Shown in pieces: positions 1 to 9,252 of a stretch of DNA of 64,000 nucleotides (the first letter of the stretch is position 1; each line of letters opens with the position of its first letter). A program made the translations under genes and the position numbers. A model generated the notes under the pieces. That model was given only the letters and a program-made list of their open reading frames with translations, was not told the origin of the DNA and made no database searches. The stretch spans positions 1,240,001 through 1,304,000 of the forward strand of contig NZ_JBOBFV010000001.1 of the NCBI RefSeq assembly GCF_050587365.1, written 5' to 3'. This DNA is from Plantibacter auratus (GTDB lineage: Bacteria; Actinomycetota; Actinomycetes; Actinomycetales; Microbacteriaceae).

Positions 1-434
1 AAGCGCGCGTCGAATCCCTCCGGCGCCGGTTCCGCCGTGTGGATCACGACGTCGCGGTCCATCCCGAGCACGCCGTTCAGTCGACGCACGAGGAGCGAGC
101 TCGCGGTCTCGTTCCGCGGCGTACCGTCGTGGAACTCGGCGTGGCGCCCCTGCAATCGCGTGATCTTCGCGAGCTGCGGCTCGGTGAGGTCGAGGTGCGC
201 CACCTGACCGGCCGCGTGCACCCCGGCATCCGTCCGTCCTGCCACCACGAACCGCGGCATCGGCGGGACGGTCTTGCCGAGCACGCGATACAGCGCCTCC
301 TCCAGGACCCCCTCGACCGTCCGGAGCCCCGGCTGCTTCGCCCATCCGGCGAAGTCCGTGCCGTCGTAGGCGATGGCGAGCCGGAACCGCTGGGTCGGGA
401 GGACGTCCGCTGCCGCGACCTGCTCAGCGCTCAC
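1..434 (-). CDS. truA: tRNA pseudouridine(38-40) synthase TruA, 5' part
   Basis: TruA converts uridines 38-40 of tRNA anticodon stems to pseudouridine. The visible 144 codons read FRLAIAYDGTDFAGWAKQPG, then the catalytic-loop motif GRTDAGVHA that carries the active-site Asp. The rest of the gene runs off the left edge. The start chosen is a GTG at 434, which overlaps the last 11 bases of the upstream acetyltransferase gene and leaves about 17 residues before the conserved core. The overlap suggests translational coupling. TruA downstream of rplQ is a common actinobacterial order, here interrupted by the acetyltransferase. Identity is secure; only the exact start is uncertain. Confidence 0.93.
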   Translation of the reverse strand, partial: MSAEQVAAADVLPTQRFRLAIAYDGTDFAGWAKQPGLRTVEGVLEEALYRVLGKTVPPMPRFVVAGRTDAGVHAAGQVAHLDLTEPQLAKITRLQGRHAEFHDGTPRNETASSLLVRRLNGVLGMDRDVVIHTAEPAPEGFDAR

Positions 435-1437
435 GGACGTACGCCAGATCACGCGTCGTCGCGACGAAGCCCTGTCGTTCGTACAGCCCGAGTGCACCCG
501 TGGGGCTGGCCGTGTCGACCTCCAGGGTCGCCCGCTCGAGGCCGGCTGCCTGGATCCGGCGAAGCGCGGTGGCCAGCAGAGCCGGTGCGAGTCGTCGGCC
601 ACGCCAATCGCGCACGGTCCCGACGAGGGCGATGTACGCGCTGGTGAACCCCTGCGCGGACCAGCTGTCCTCGTCCACCTCGGCCAGCGTGAAGCCGACG
701 ACCCGTCCATCGTCGTCGATCGCTACCACCGAGAGGTCGTCGCGGAAGTGGGATCCGCCGACGAACTGCGCCCACATCGCCGGGACCGTCTCCAGGCTGC
801 CCCAGTGGTCCCGGAACGAGTCGTTCCGAGCCTCCCTCGTGCGTTCGGCCACGTCCGGGTGGTACGCCTCGAGTCGGACACCGTCGGGCACGTCGATCTC
901 GTCGATGGGCGCGGAGAGGTCGCGTTCCATGATCGTGAAGTACCGCGCCACGCCGAAGCCGAACCGCTCCAACAGGCGCGCCGCCCCCGGGTTCCGTTCG
1001 TCGACGTAGGCACGGGAGGAAGCTGGAGCACCCGTCTCGACGGAGGCCAGCTGCTGCTTGGATCGTTCCAGCGACCACGCGAGCAGCACTCGGCCGATCC
1101 CCCGCTCACGCCATGCGGGATGCACGCCGCCGAAGACGTACGAATACACGGACACGTCTCGCGAGGGCGACAGGACCACCATCGCGTAGGCGACCAGCGT
1201 GCCGTCGGCGGCGATCGCCAGCAGGCTGTCCGCAGCCATGTCGATCCACGCGTGGTCGAACTGGTCCGCGATCTCATCGCGGCTCGTCACCCGGTGGGGG
1301 TTGTCGAACGGATCCATGGCACGGCACAGCGCCACGATGTCGTCGATGTCCGCGCGGACCGCCGGACGCCAGTGATCGACGTCGGGGTGCTGTGGCAGGG
1401 CCGGCAGGCCGGCCGGAACGGCGGGAGTGGTACTCAT
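424..1437 (-). CDS. Two-domain GNAT family N-acetyltransferase
   Basis: A 337-residue protein with two GNAT folds in tandem. The first has an acetyl-CoA loop-like HPAWRERGIGRVLL segment near residue 115. The second has VRDWRGRRLAPALL near residue 275 and ends with the typical ALGLYERQGF strand-loop. This layout resembles mycothiol synthase (MshD) and other double-GNAT enzymes, but the substrate cannot be read from sequence. It starts with ATG and lies between the terminator-like hairpin after rplQ and truA, whose start it overlaps. Known: GNAT enzymes transfer acetyl groups from acetyl-CoA to amines. Inferred: a small-molecule or protein acetyltransferase that has settled in the alpha-operon tail. 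Confidence 0.8.
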   Translation of the reverse strand: MSTTPAVPAGLPALPQHPDVDHWRPAVRADIDDIVALCRAMDPFDNPHRVTSRDEIADQFDHAWIDMAADSLLAIAADGTLVAYAMVVLSPSRDVSVYSYVFGGVHPAWRERGIGRVLLAWSLERSKQQLASVETGAPASSRAYVDERNPGAARLLERFGFGVARYFTIMERDLSAPIDEIDVPDGVRLEAYHPDVAERTREARNDSFRDHWGSLETVPAMWAQFVGGSHFRDDLSVVAIDDDGRVVGFTLAEVDEDSWSAQGFTSAYIALVGTVRDWRGRRLAPALLATALRRIQAAGLERATLEVDTASPTGALGLYERQGFVATTRDLAYVRER

Positions 1438-1477
1438 GTCTCCAGCCTAGGACACCGTCGCAGCGCCGCCAGGAACG

Positions 1478-1515
1478 ACGGAACCCCGCCCTCCAGGTGG
1501 AGAGCGGGGTTCCGT
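1478..1515 (-). terminator. Hairpin terminator after rplQ
   Basis: A perfect 12-bp stem (ACGGAACCCCGC with GCGGGGTTCCGT) closes on an inner CTCCA/TGGAG stem. It lies 17 nt past the rplQ stop. There is no long U-tract, as is common in high-GC actinobacteria. It probably ends most transcripts of the ribosomal cluster before the acetyltransferase and truA. Confidence 0.7.
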
Positions 1516-1531
1516 TCGTGTGTCGCTGAAC

Positions 1532-2089
1532 CTACTTGGCGTCCTTCGCGGGAGCCTCGTCGGTGGTCTCGCCGGCGTCGACGGACTCGCCGTCGGTCTC
1601 GGTCGCCTCGACGGCTTCCGTCGCCTCTGCGTCGGCTTCGACCTCGGCGGGGGTCTCCTCGGCCGGAGCCTCGTCGACCGGCGCTGCGGCGTGCTTCGCG
1701 GACTGCTTGGCCGGCTTCGCCTTCGGCGTGACGGGCTCGAGGACGAGCTCGATCACGGCCATCGGAGCGTTGTCGCCCTTGCGGTAACCGGTCTTGATGA
1801 TGCGCGTGTAGCCACCCTGGCGGTCGGCGACGAGGGGCGCGATCTCCGTGAAGAGCTCGTGGACGACGCTCTTGTCGGTGATCGTCGCGAGCACCCGACG
1901 GCGGGCGTGCAGGTCGCCGCGCTTCGCGAAGGTGATCAGGCGCTCAGCGAGCGGACGCAGGCGCTTCGCCTTGGTCTCGGTGGTCTGGATGCGCTTGTGG
2001 GTGAACAGCGCAGCAGCGAGGTTGGCGAGCAGGAGACGCTCGTGGGCAGGTCCGCCTCCGAGGCGGGGTCCCTTGGTGGGAGTAGGCAT
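1532..2089 (-). CDS. rplQ: 50S ribosomal protein L17
   Basis: L17 is a structural protein near the peptide exit tunnel. The N-terminal 120 residues are canonical: MPTPTKGPRLGGGPAHERLLLANL, with TETKAKRLRPLAE and GYRKGDNAPMAVIELV. The protein is 185 residues, much longer than the usual 120-130. The extra 65 residues are an Ala/Glu/Thr/Asp-rich acidic tail with no fold signature. It is the last gene of the alpha-type cluster, 44 nt after rpoA, and is followed by a strong hairpin. Such tails are seen in actinobacterial ribosomal proteins; no function is assigned here. Confidence 0.97.
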   Translation of the reverse strand: MPTPTKGPRLGGGPAHERLLLANLAAALFTHKRIQTTETKAKRLRPLAERLITFAKRGDLHARRRVLATITDKSVVHELFTEIAPLVADRQGGYTRIIKTGYRKGDNAPMAVIELVLEPVTPKAKPAKQSAKHAAAPVDEAPAEETPAEVEADAEATEAVEATETDGESVDAGETTDEAPAKDAK

Positions 2090-2133
2090 TCTTGTCTCTC
2101 TTCAGGTTGGAAAGTCGTCAGGTGGATCGCGTG

Positions 2134-3126
2134 CTAGGAGACGGTCTCGTCGTCGTAGCCGCTGTAGAAGTGGGCGCCGTCGAACCCGGGAACCGAGTCC
2201 TTCAGGGAGAGGCCCATTTCGGTGAGCTTGTCGCGAACTTCATCCACCGACTTCTGTCCGAAGTTGCGGATGTTCATGAGCTGCGTCTCCGACAGCGCGA
2301 CGAGCTCGCTGACGTTGTTGATGCCCTCGCGCTTGAGGCAGTTGTACGAGCGCACGGAGAGGTCGAGGTCCTCGATCGGGATCGAGAGCTCGCCCGGCAG
2401 CACGGCGTCGACCGGCGCGGGGCCGATCTCGATGCCCTCTGCGGCGGTGTTGAGCTCACGAGCCAGGCCGAACAGCTCGGTCAGCGTACGACCGGCCGAC
2501 GCGATGGCGTCGCGCGGCGTGATGGCCGGCTTCGACTCGACGTCGACGACCAGGCGGTCGAAGTCGGTGCGCTCACCGGCACGAGTCGCCTCGACGCGGT
2601 AGGTCACCTTGAGGACGGGCGAGTAGATCGAGTCGACGGGGATCTGACCGGCTTCGCTGAACTCGTTGCGGTTCTGCGTGGCCGACACGTAGCCGCGGCC
2701 ACGCTCGATCGTGAGCTCGAGCTCGAACTTCGCCTTGTCGTTGAGGGTCGCGATGACGAGGTCCGGGTTGTGGACCTCGACGCCGGCCGGAGCCGAGATG
2801 TCGGCTGCGGTGACCTGGCCTGCGCCGGTCTTGCGGAGGTACGCCGTGATCGGCTCGTCGTGCTCGCTGGAGACGACGAGGCCCTTGATGTTCAGGATGA
2901 TCTCGGTGACGTCTTCCTTGACACCGGGGATCGTGCTGAACTCGTGCAGCACGCCGTCGATGCGGATGCTGGTGACGGCTGCACCCGGGATGGACGACAA
3001 CAGGGTGCGACGGAGCGAGTTCCCGAGGGTGTACCCGAAGCCTGGCTCGAGCGGCTCGATGATGAACCGGCTGCGGAACTCCGAGATGGATTCTTCGGTG
3101 AGCGTAGGGCGCTGTGCGATGAGCAC
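2134..3126 (-). CDS. rpoA: DNA-directed RNA polymerase subunit alpha
   Basis: A 330-residue alpha subunit, which dimerises to seed RNA polymerase assembly. The N-terminal domain includes GFGYTLGNSLRRTLLSSIPGA. The C-terminal DNA-contacting domain includes VRSYNCLKREGINNVSEL and LMNIRNFGQKSVDEV. Translation starts at GTG (GTG CTC ATC GCA CAG), preceded by GAAAGGA. It lies 157 nt after rpsK, a gap holding two hairpins and an inverted repeat, so it may have its own promoter. rpsD, which often precedes rpoA in actinobacteria, is absent from this position. Confidence 0.98.
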   Translation of the reverse strand: MLIAQRPTLTEESISEFRSRFIIEPLEPGFGYTLGNSLRRTLLSSIPGAAVTSIRIDGVLHEFSTIPGVKEDVTEIILNIKGLVVSSEHDEPITAYLRKTGAGQVTAADISAPAGVEVHNPDLVIATLNDKAKFELELTIERGRGYVSATQNRNEFSEAGQIPVDSIYSPVLKVTYRVEATRAGERTDFDRLVVDVESKPAITPRDAIASAGRTLTELFGLARELNTAAEGIEIGPAPVDAVLPGELSIPIEDLDLSVRSYNCLKREGINNVSELVALSETQLMNIRNFGQKSVDEVRDKLTEMGLSLKDSVPGFDGAHFYSGYDDETVS

Positions 3127-3144
3127 TATGGATTCCTTTCGGCT

Positions 3145-3166
3145 AAGTGTCCGCTATATGACACTT
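3145..3166 (-). promoter_or_regulatory. Inverted repeat in the rpoA leader
   Basis: A perfect 7-bp inverted repeat, AAGTGTC / GACACTT, is separated by 8 nt containing TATA. It lies 19-40 nt before the rpoA start. On the minus strand the loop and flank read ATATAGCG, including a -10-like TATAGC. It could be an operator over a promoter or a short RNA hairpin next to the ribosome-binding site. No good -35 box was found, so the promoter reading is weak. Confidence 0.4.
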
Positions 3167-3218
3167 GCGTTGGCGAGGTAGTGAATGGTGTTCGCTGGCC
3201 CTGGTCACCAGGACCATG

Positions 3219-3266
3219 CCGTGATCCGTCCGCGGCGATCAGACGATCGCTACGGACGGATCACGG
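3219..3266 (-). terminator. Long hairpin between rpsK and rpoA
   Basis: A 14-bp perfect outer stem (CCGTGATCCGTCCG with its complement) continues, after a 2-nt mismatch, into a 6-bp GCGATC/GATCGC stem with a 4-nt loop. It lies 18 nt past the rpsK stop. A second small palindrome, CCTGGTCACCAGG, follows at about 3200-3212. It may act as an internal terminator, attenuator or RNase processing site that sets rpoA-rplQ output apart from rpsM-rpsK. Confidence 0.65.
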
Positions 3267-3283
3267 CCGGTGAACCGAAGGAA

Positions 3284-3682
3284 TTAGACGCGGCGACGCT
3301 TCGGGGGGCGGCAGCCGTTGTGTGCCTGAGGCGTGACGTCGTTGATCGAGCCGACCTCGAGGCCTGCGGCCTGGAGGGAACGGATCGCGGTCTCGCGGCC
3401 GGAGCCGGGTCCCTTGACGAAGACGTCGACCTTCTTCATCCCGTGCTCCTGCGCCTGACGCGCAGCCGACTCGGCGGCGAGCTGTGCGGCGAACGGGGTC
3501 GACTTGCGCGAACCCTTGAAGCCGACGCCGCCGGACGAAGCCCAGCTGATGACCGCGCCCGAGGGGTCGGTGATCGAGACGATCGTGTTGTTGAACGTCG
3601 ACTTGATGTGGGCCTGGCCCACGGCGATGTTCTTCTTTTCCTTCTTACGCGGCTTCCGAACGGCCGACTTTGGTGCTGCCAT
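3284..3682 (-). CDS. rpsK: 30S ribosomal protein S11
   Basis: S11 is a 132-residue platform protein that contacts 16S rRNA near the mRNA exit. Conserved segments are visible: GQAHIKSTFNNTIVSITDP, the SSGGVGFKGSRKSTPFAAQ core, and the C-terminal DVTPQAHNGCRPPKRRRV. The length is normal for the family. It follows rpsM by 41 nt and is separated from rpoA by a hairpin-rich 157-nt spacer where rpsD would often be. Confidence 0.98.
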   Translation of the reverse strand: MAAPKSAVRKPRKKEKKNIAVGQAHIKSTFNNTIVSITDPSGAVISWASSGGVGFKGSRKSTPFAAQLAAESAARQAQEHGMKKVDVFVKGPGSGRETAIRSLQAAGLEVGSINDVTPQAHNGCRPPKRRRV

Positions 3683-3723
3683 GAATATCTCCTGAGTCCT
3701 ATGACGAGGCGACTAGGCGGGGC

Positions 3724-4098
3724 CTAGCGAGCCTTCTTCTTGCCGGCGACGGTGCGCTTCGGGCCCTTGCGGGTGCGCGCGTTGGTCTTGGTGCGCTGGC
3801 CGCGGACCGGAAGTCCACGACGGTGACGGATGCCCTGGTAGGACCCGATCTCCACCTTGCGGCGGATGTCGGCGGCGACCTCACGGCGGAGGTCACCCTC
3901 GACCTTGAAGGTGCCCTCGATGTAATCGCGCAGGGCGATCAGCTGGTCATCGGTGAGATCCTTCACGCGGATGTCTCCGCTGATGCCGGTGTCGGCGAGG
4001 GTCTTGAGTGACCGCGTGCGGCCAACACCGTAGATGTACGTCAGTGCAACTTCCACGCGCTTGTCGCGTGGGATGTCTACGCCGGCGAGACGTGCCAT
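3724..4098 (-). CDS. rpsM: 30S ribosomal protein S13
   Basis: S13 (124 residues) sits in the 30S head and contacts tRNA and the L5 bridge. It begins MARLAGVDIPRDKRVEVALTYIYGVG and ends with the lysine/arginine tail RTKTNARTRKGPKRTVAGKKKAR. The length is typical. It is preceded by a 162-nt spacer after rpmJ that can fold into a branched RNA structure, which may regulate this gene. Confidence 0.98.
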   Translation of the reverse strand: MARLAGVDIPRDKRVEVALTYIYGVGRTRSLKTLADTGISGDIRVKDLTDDQLIALRDYIEGTFKVEGDLRREVAADIRRKVEIGSYQGIRHRRGLPVRGQRTKTNARTRKGPKRTVAGKKKAR

Positions 4099-4131
4099 GG
4101 TGGCTTCTCCTAGGAGTTGTGGAGGTGTGGA

Positions 4132-4205
4132 GCAGTTCCGGTGCTCGGGCCTCCGACCCGAGGTGTCACCCGCGGCGCACGATGTGCTGCGGGATCTGGA
4201 ACTGC
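4132..4205 (-). promoter_or_regulatory. Branched RNA structure in the rpmJ-rpsM spacer
   Basis: An 8-bp closing stem, GCAGTTCC (4132-4139) with GGAACTGC (4198-4205), encloses two hairpins. One is CTCGGG/CCCGAG with a 7-nt loop (4144-4162). The other is CCCGC/GCGGG with an inner GCAC/GTGC (4169-4193). The element fills much of the 162-nt gap and ends about 34 nt before the rpsM start. A three-way junction just before a ribosomal gene suggests a cis-regulatory leader bound by a ribosomal protein, or a processing site. I do not recognise a named family. Confidence 0.45.
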
Positions 4206-4260
4206 CGTTAGAGGGGTGGTGCTGTGTTGCTCAGGGCTGCGTGCTGCAGATCCTCTGAGA

Positions 4261-4374
4261 TCAACCCTGGCGCTGCTTGTGGCGCGGGTTCTCGCAGATG
4301 ACCATGACGCGGCCGTTGCGACGGATGACCTTGCACTTGTCGCAGATCTTCTTGACGCTGGGCTTGACCTTCAT
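4261..4374 (-). CDS. rpmJ: 50S ribosomal protein L36
   Basis: A 37-residue gene starting MKVKPSVKKICDKCKVIRR. It keeps the zinc-binding CDKC pair plus the later Cys and His of NPRHKQRQG, so this is the zinc-binding (C+) form. The length is exactly that of the family. It lies 80 nt after infA and before the structured spacer leading to rpsM, the usual actinobacterial order infA-rpmJ-rpsM. Confidence 0.97.
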   Translation of the reverse strand: MKVKPSVKKICDKCKVIRRNGRVMVICENPRHKQRQG

Positions 4375-4454
4375 AGTTCTCTCTTTTCGCTGTCATCGTG
4401 CCGGGCCCACCACCGGATGGTGGCGGCGCGTCCGGCCGTTACTTACAGCGCGAC

Positions 4455-4676
4455 CTACTTGTAGCGGTAGACGATCCGACCACGGGTCAGGTCGTAGGGG
4501 GTCAGTTCCACGATCACGCGGTCCTCTGGGAGGATGCGGATGTAGTGCTGACGCATTTTGCCCGAAATGTGGGCAAGTACCTTGTGTCCGTTGGTCAGCT
4601 CAACGCGGAACATCGCGTTGGGCAGAGCCTCGACCACTTGGCCCTCGATCTCGATGACGCCGTCTTTTTTGGCCAT
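4455..4676 (-). CDS. infA: Translation initiation factor IF-1
   Basis: IF-1 is a 73-residue OB-fold protein that binds the 30S A site during initiation. The sequence MAKKDGVIEIEGQVVEALPN, then FRVELTNGHKVLAHISGKMR and ending RGRIVYRYK, is nearly invariant in bacteria. The open frame extends far upstream, but the ATG at 4676 matches the family start exactly. A good promoter lies about 100 nt upstream (4775-4804), so infA likely begins a transcript that continues through rpmJ. Confidence 0.98.
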   Translation of the reverse strand: MAKKDGVIEIEGQVVEALPNAMFRVELTNGHKVLAHISGKMRQHYIRILPEDRVIVELTPYDLTRGRIVYRYK

Positions 4677-4774
4677 AGCCTCACTGTCGCTCAGGTTGAG
4701 TCGCACTGGTCGTGCGGATGGATTGCGGTGCGGATGTCGGCTCGCCGAAGGCATGCAGAAAGCACCAAAGATCG

Positions 4775-4804
4775 ATTCTATGCTATGTTTCCGGGTTTCG
4801 CCAA
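4775..4804 (-). promoter_or_regulatory. Predicted infA promoter
   Basis: On the minus strand TTGGCG (-35, at 4799-4804) is followed after 18 nt by TAGAAT (-10, at 4775-4780). The -10 matches 5 of 6 consensus positions and the -35 matches 4 of 6. It lies in a locally AT-rich patch between the aminotransferase gene and infA. It would give a 5' leader of about 90 nt. Confidence 0.65.
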
Positions 4805-4825
4805 CTCGACGTCGGCCAGGGCCCG

Positions 4826-5710
4826 TCAGTCGGTACGGGAGCGCAGCGCGTCGTTGATCTGCGCCGTGAGACCGGCGTCCATCGGCAGCGGACGTCCGTC
4901 CACGCCACGCACCGGCGCGGCCAGTCGGACGCTGGAGAGCAGCCAAGCCGCTTCCGCGTCGAGCACGTCCTCCGGTGTCAGCATCCGGTACTCGTGCGGG
5001 AGCCCCTGCTCCTCGAGATGGGCCCAGAGCGCGAGCTGCGTGGTGCCGGGCAGGATGCCACTGGACGGAGGCGGTGTCACGAATGTTCCGCCGATCCGGA
5101 CGACCACGGTGGAGGTGGGGCCCTCGAGGACGAAGCCGTCGCTGCTGACGAAGAGCACGTCGTCCGCTCCACGTCGGTGCGCCTCACGGAGCGCGGCCAT
5201 GTTGACCGCGTACGACAGCGTCTTGGCGCCGGCGAGCAGCCACGGCGAACGCTCCTGCACGTCGCTCGCGAGACCGCGGTCGAGCAGGACGACCTCGATG
5301 CCGTTCTCACGCTCGGGGAAGCCGTCAGCCGGTGTCGCCGAGATCCACGCGGTCGGGCGTCCGCCACTCCCCCGCGTCACGACGAGTCGGACGGCGCTCT
5401 GATCGACGTCGGGGAGTTCCGCGATCGCGCGCGAGATCGCGAGGCGCCACTGTGCGTGGTTCGGCGCGGGCAGATCGAGGATGGCCGCCGACTCGGTCAG
5501 CCGATCGAGATGCGCGTCGACCGACTGCGGGTGCCGGCCGACGACACCGATCGTCTCGAAGATCCCGTCCCCCCGCGCGGGGCCCAGATCGAAGACGCTC
5601 AAGACGCCGGACCCGTCGCCGGCCGGCGTGATCGTGGCCGCGAGGTCGGCGTCGTCGATGACGGTGTCCGCGGGGAGGACGTCGAGAAGGAACACGATCG
5701 GCACGCTCAT
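4826..5710 (-). CDS. Class IV aminotransferase, aminodeoxychorismate lyase-like
   Basis: A 294-residue fold-type IV PLP enzyme. Visible family features are the N-terminal FDLGPARGDGIFETIGV strand-loop and the PLP lysine in LLAGAKTLSYAVNMAALREA (near residue 175). Further on are VLEGPTSTVVV and the cofactor-binding SGILPGTTQLAL. The best guess is 4-amino-4-deoxychorismate lyase (PabC), which makes p-aminobenzoate for folate, but branched-chain or D-amino acid aminotransferases share these motifs. The ATG at 5710 was preferred over an in-frame TTG three codons upstream. It stands between map and infA, a position usually without such a gene. Confidence 0.75.
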   Translation of the reverse strand: MSVPIVFLLDVLPADTVIDDADLAATITPAGDGSGVLSVFDLGPARGDGIFETIGVVGRHPQSVDAHLDRLTESAAILDLPAPNHAQWRLAISRAIAELPDVDQSAVRLVVTRGSGGRPTAWISATPADGFPERENGIEVVLLDRGLASDVQERSPWLLAGAKTLSYAVNMAALREAHRRGADDVLFVSSDGFVLEGPTSTVVVRIGGTFVTPPPSSGILPGTTQLALWAHLEEQGLPHEYRMLTPEDVLDAEAAWLLSSVRLAAPVRGVDGRPLPMDAGLTAQINDALRSRTD

Positions 5711-5767
5711 GCCGAGCAACTCTACCGGGACGGACGAGGTCCGGACGGCGACCGGGCTGCCGCTCGG

Positions 5768-6607
5768 TCAGGCGGGACGGACGGGGGTGACGCCGAACGC
5801 GGCGAGAGCCGCGGCGCCGCCGTCGTGAGCGGTCAGGACCCAGATGCCGTCGCGGTGCACGGCGACGCTGTGCTCCCAGTGCGCAGCCGAACCACCGTCG
5901 AGCGTGGCGACGGTCCATTCGTCGTCGCGGACGAAGGTGTCGGCGCTCCCGGCGACCACCATCGGTTCGATGGCCACCACGAGTCCGGGCTTCACTTCGG
6001 GTCCACGCTGGCGGACCCGGTAGTTGAAGACCGGCGGTGCCTCGTGCATCGTGCGTCCGATGCCGTGCCCGACGTAGTCCGTGAGGATCCCGTAGGGCTT
6101 CCCCTCGGGTGAGTGGTCCTCGACGTACTCCTCGATCGCGGCACCGATCTGGTTGAGGTGTCGGGCGGTCGCGAGCTCGGCGATCCCGGCCCACAGCGAA
6201 CCCTCCGTCACCGCCGAGAGGCGCTCGCGCTCGGTGACGAGCTCCGGGCGCGTGGGGTCGGGCAGCACGATGGTCATCGCGGAGTCGCCGTTCCAGCCGT
6301 CGATCTCGGCGCCGCTGTCGATCGACACGATGTCGCCCGCCTGCAGCACGCGAGACCCGGGGATGCCGTGGACCACGTCCTCGTTGACCGAGGCGCAGAC
6401 CGTGTGGCGATAGCCGGGGACGAGCTTGAAGTTGGAGTGCCCGCCGGCCGCGACGATGGCCGCCTCGGCAGCCGCGTCGAGTTGCAGCGTCGTCACCCCG
6501 GGGGCGACGAGCGCGCGCACTGCATCGAGCGAGGCCGCGGTGGCCAGCCCCGGCGCGATCATGGCGCGGATCTGGTCAGGGGTCTTGTAGATCGACTTCC
6601 GGAACAC
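5768..6607 (-). CDS. map: Type I methionine aminopeptidase
   Basis: This enzyme removes the initiator methionine from nascent proteins. It is 279 residues long and starts with GTG. The two-metal site is visible: SIDSGAEIDGWNGDSAMTI carries the two metal-binding Asp, YVGHGIGRTMHEAP carries the His, and the later VAIEPMV and WEHSVAV carry the Glu ligands. It follows adk by 21 nt, the common secY-adk-map order, so it is probably co-transcribed with secY. Confidence 0.96.
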   Translation of the reverse strand: MFRKSIYKTPDQIRAMIAPGLATAASLDAVRALVAPGVTTLQLDAAAEAAIVAAGGHSNFKLVPGYRHTVCASVNEDVVHGIPGSRVLQAGDIVSIDSGAEIDGWNGDSAMTIVLPDPTRPELVTERERLSAVTEGSLWAGIAELATARHLNQIGAAIEEYVEDHSPEGKPYGILTDYVGHGIGRTMHEAPPVFNYRVRQRGPEVKPGLVVAIEPMVVAGSADTFVRDDEWTVATLDGGSAAHWEHSVAVHRDGIWVLTAHDGGAAALAAFGVTPVRPA

Positions 6608-6628
6608 CGTGGTTGACGTGTCGGTGCG

Positions 6629-7233
6629 TCAGACGGCCGGGACGATGATGCCGCGGGCAGCAAGGGCGGCGTCGATCCGCGCGGTGACCTCGTCGACCTC
6701 ACCGAGGCCGTCGACCGCCACGACGAGCCCGCGAGCGGTGAAGACCTCGATCAGCGGCGCGGTCTCCTGTGCGTAGAGGTCGAGCCGGTGGCGGATGACC
6801 TCCTCCGTGTCGTCGGTGCGACCCTGCTCGGCGGCACGCTTGAGGAGTCGAGCGACGACCTCTTCTGTGTCGGCCTGCAGCTGCACGACAGCGTTGAGGC
6901 TCGCGTCGTTCTCCGCGAGTAGCGCGTCGAGCGCCACCACCTGGTCGGTGGTCCGCGGATACCCGTCGAGCAAGAACCCCTCGACGGCGTCGGGCTGGTG
7001 GAGCCGGTCGCGGACGATCTCGTTCGTCAACGAGTCGGGAACGTACCCGCCCTCGCTCACGATCGCCTGGACCTGCTTCCCGAGCGCCGTACCCTCCTTG
7101 ATGTTCGCGCGGAAGATGTCGCCCGTCGAGATCGCGGGGATGTCGAAGCGCTCCGCGAGGAAGGCCGCCTGTGTGCCCTTGCCGGATCCCGGAGGACCGA
7201 CGATGAGCAGACGGGGCTTGCCGGCTGCCGCGC

Positions 7234-7237
<4 letters not shown>
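6629..7237 (-). CDS. adk: Adenylate kinase
   Basis: Adenylate kinase interconverts ATP + AMP with 2 ADP. The 202-residue protein has the P-loop LLIVGPPGSGKGTQAA (residues 10-25), FDIPAISTGDIFR, and the AMP-site motif LLDGYPRTTDQ. It is the short form without a zinc-type LID domain, normal for actinobacteria. Translation begins at TTG (7237), overlapping the secY stop by 4 nt (TTGA), so it is probably coupled to secY. Confidence 0.96.
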
Positions 7238-8562
<1,325 letters not shown>

Positions 8563-8655
8563 AAGGGGCCTCCTGTGAGATGTTGCGGGGTCGGCCCGGG
8601 TGACCGGCATGATGCCGGCCACCCGAGTGAGCTCCTGTGCGGAGCCGGCCGAGGG

Positions 8656-9252
8656 CTACTTGACGCTGCCCCCGGCTGCCACGATCTTCTGCTCAGCTGA
8701 GCCGGAGACCTTGTCAACCGCGACATTCAGCTTAACCGAGATGTCACCGTTTCCGAGAACCTTGACCTTCTCGTTCTTCCGGACGGCACCCTTGGCGACG
8801 AGGTCGACCGTGGTCACGTCGCCACCCTTCGGGTACAGCTCGGCGAGCTTCTCCAGGTTCACGACCTGGTACTCGACGCGGAAGGGGTTCTTGAAGCCAC
8901 GGAGCTTCGGGGTGCGCATGTGCAGCGGCATCTGCCCACCCTCGAAGCCGACCTTGACGTTGTAACGCGCCTTCGTACCCTTGGTACCGCGACCCGCGGT
9001 CTTACCCTTGGACGCCTCACCACGGCCCACGCGCATCCGGGACTTCTTGGCCCCGGCGGCCGGACGCAGGTGGTGCACCTTCAGGACCTGCTCGCGCTTC
9101 TCAGCGGGCTCGTCCTTCGCGGGCTTCTTGGCTGCAGCGGCCTTGGGGGCCGCCTTCGCCTTGGGCTCGGCCTTCGCGGCAGCCGTCTTCGGAGCTGCCT
9201 TGGCAGCGGCCTTGGGGGCCTTCTCCTCAGTGGTTTCGTTCTTCTCAGCCAT
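8656..9252 (-). CDS. rplO: 50S ribosomal protein L15 with N-terminal extension
   Basis: The L15 core is clear from KVHHLRPAAGAKKSRMRVGRG, the KGKTAGRGTKG loop, GFEGGQMPLHMRTPKLRGF and a C-terminal KVLGNGDI. Total length is 198, against about 150 usually. The extra 45 residues come before the core and are almost entirely Ala, Lys and Pro (KAAPKAAAAKKPAKDEPAEK type). The start ATG overlaps the rpmD stop region. The extension is low-complexity and basic, so it may bind rRNA non-specifically. Confidence 0.96.
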   Translation of the reverse strand: MAEKNETTEEKAPKAAAKAAPKTAAAKAEPKAKAAPKAAAAKKPAKDEPAEKREQVLKVHHLRPAAGAKKSRMRVGRGEASKGKTAGRGTKGTKARYNVKVGFEGGQMPLHMRTPKLRGFKNPFRVEYQVVNLEKLAELYPKGGDVTTVDLVAKGAVRKNEKVKVLGNGDISVKLNVAVDKVSGSAEQKIVAAGGSVK

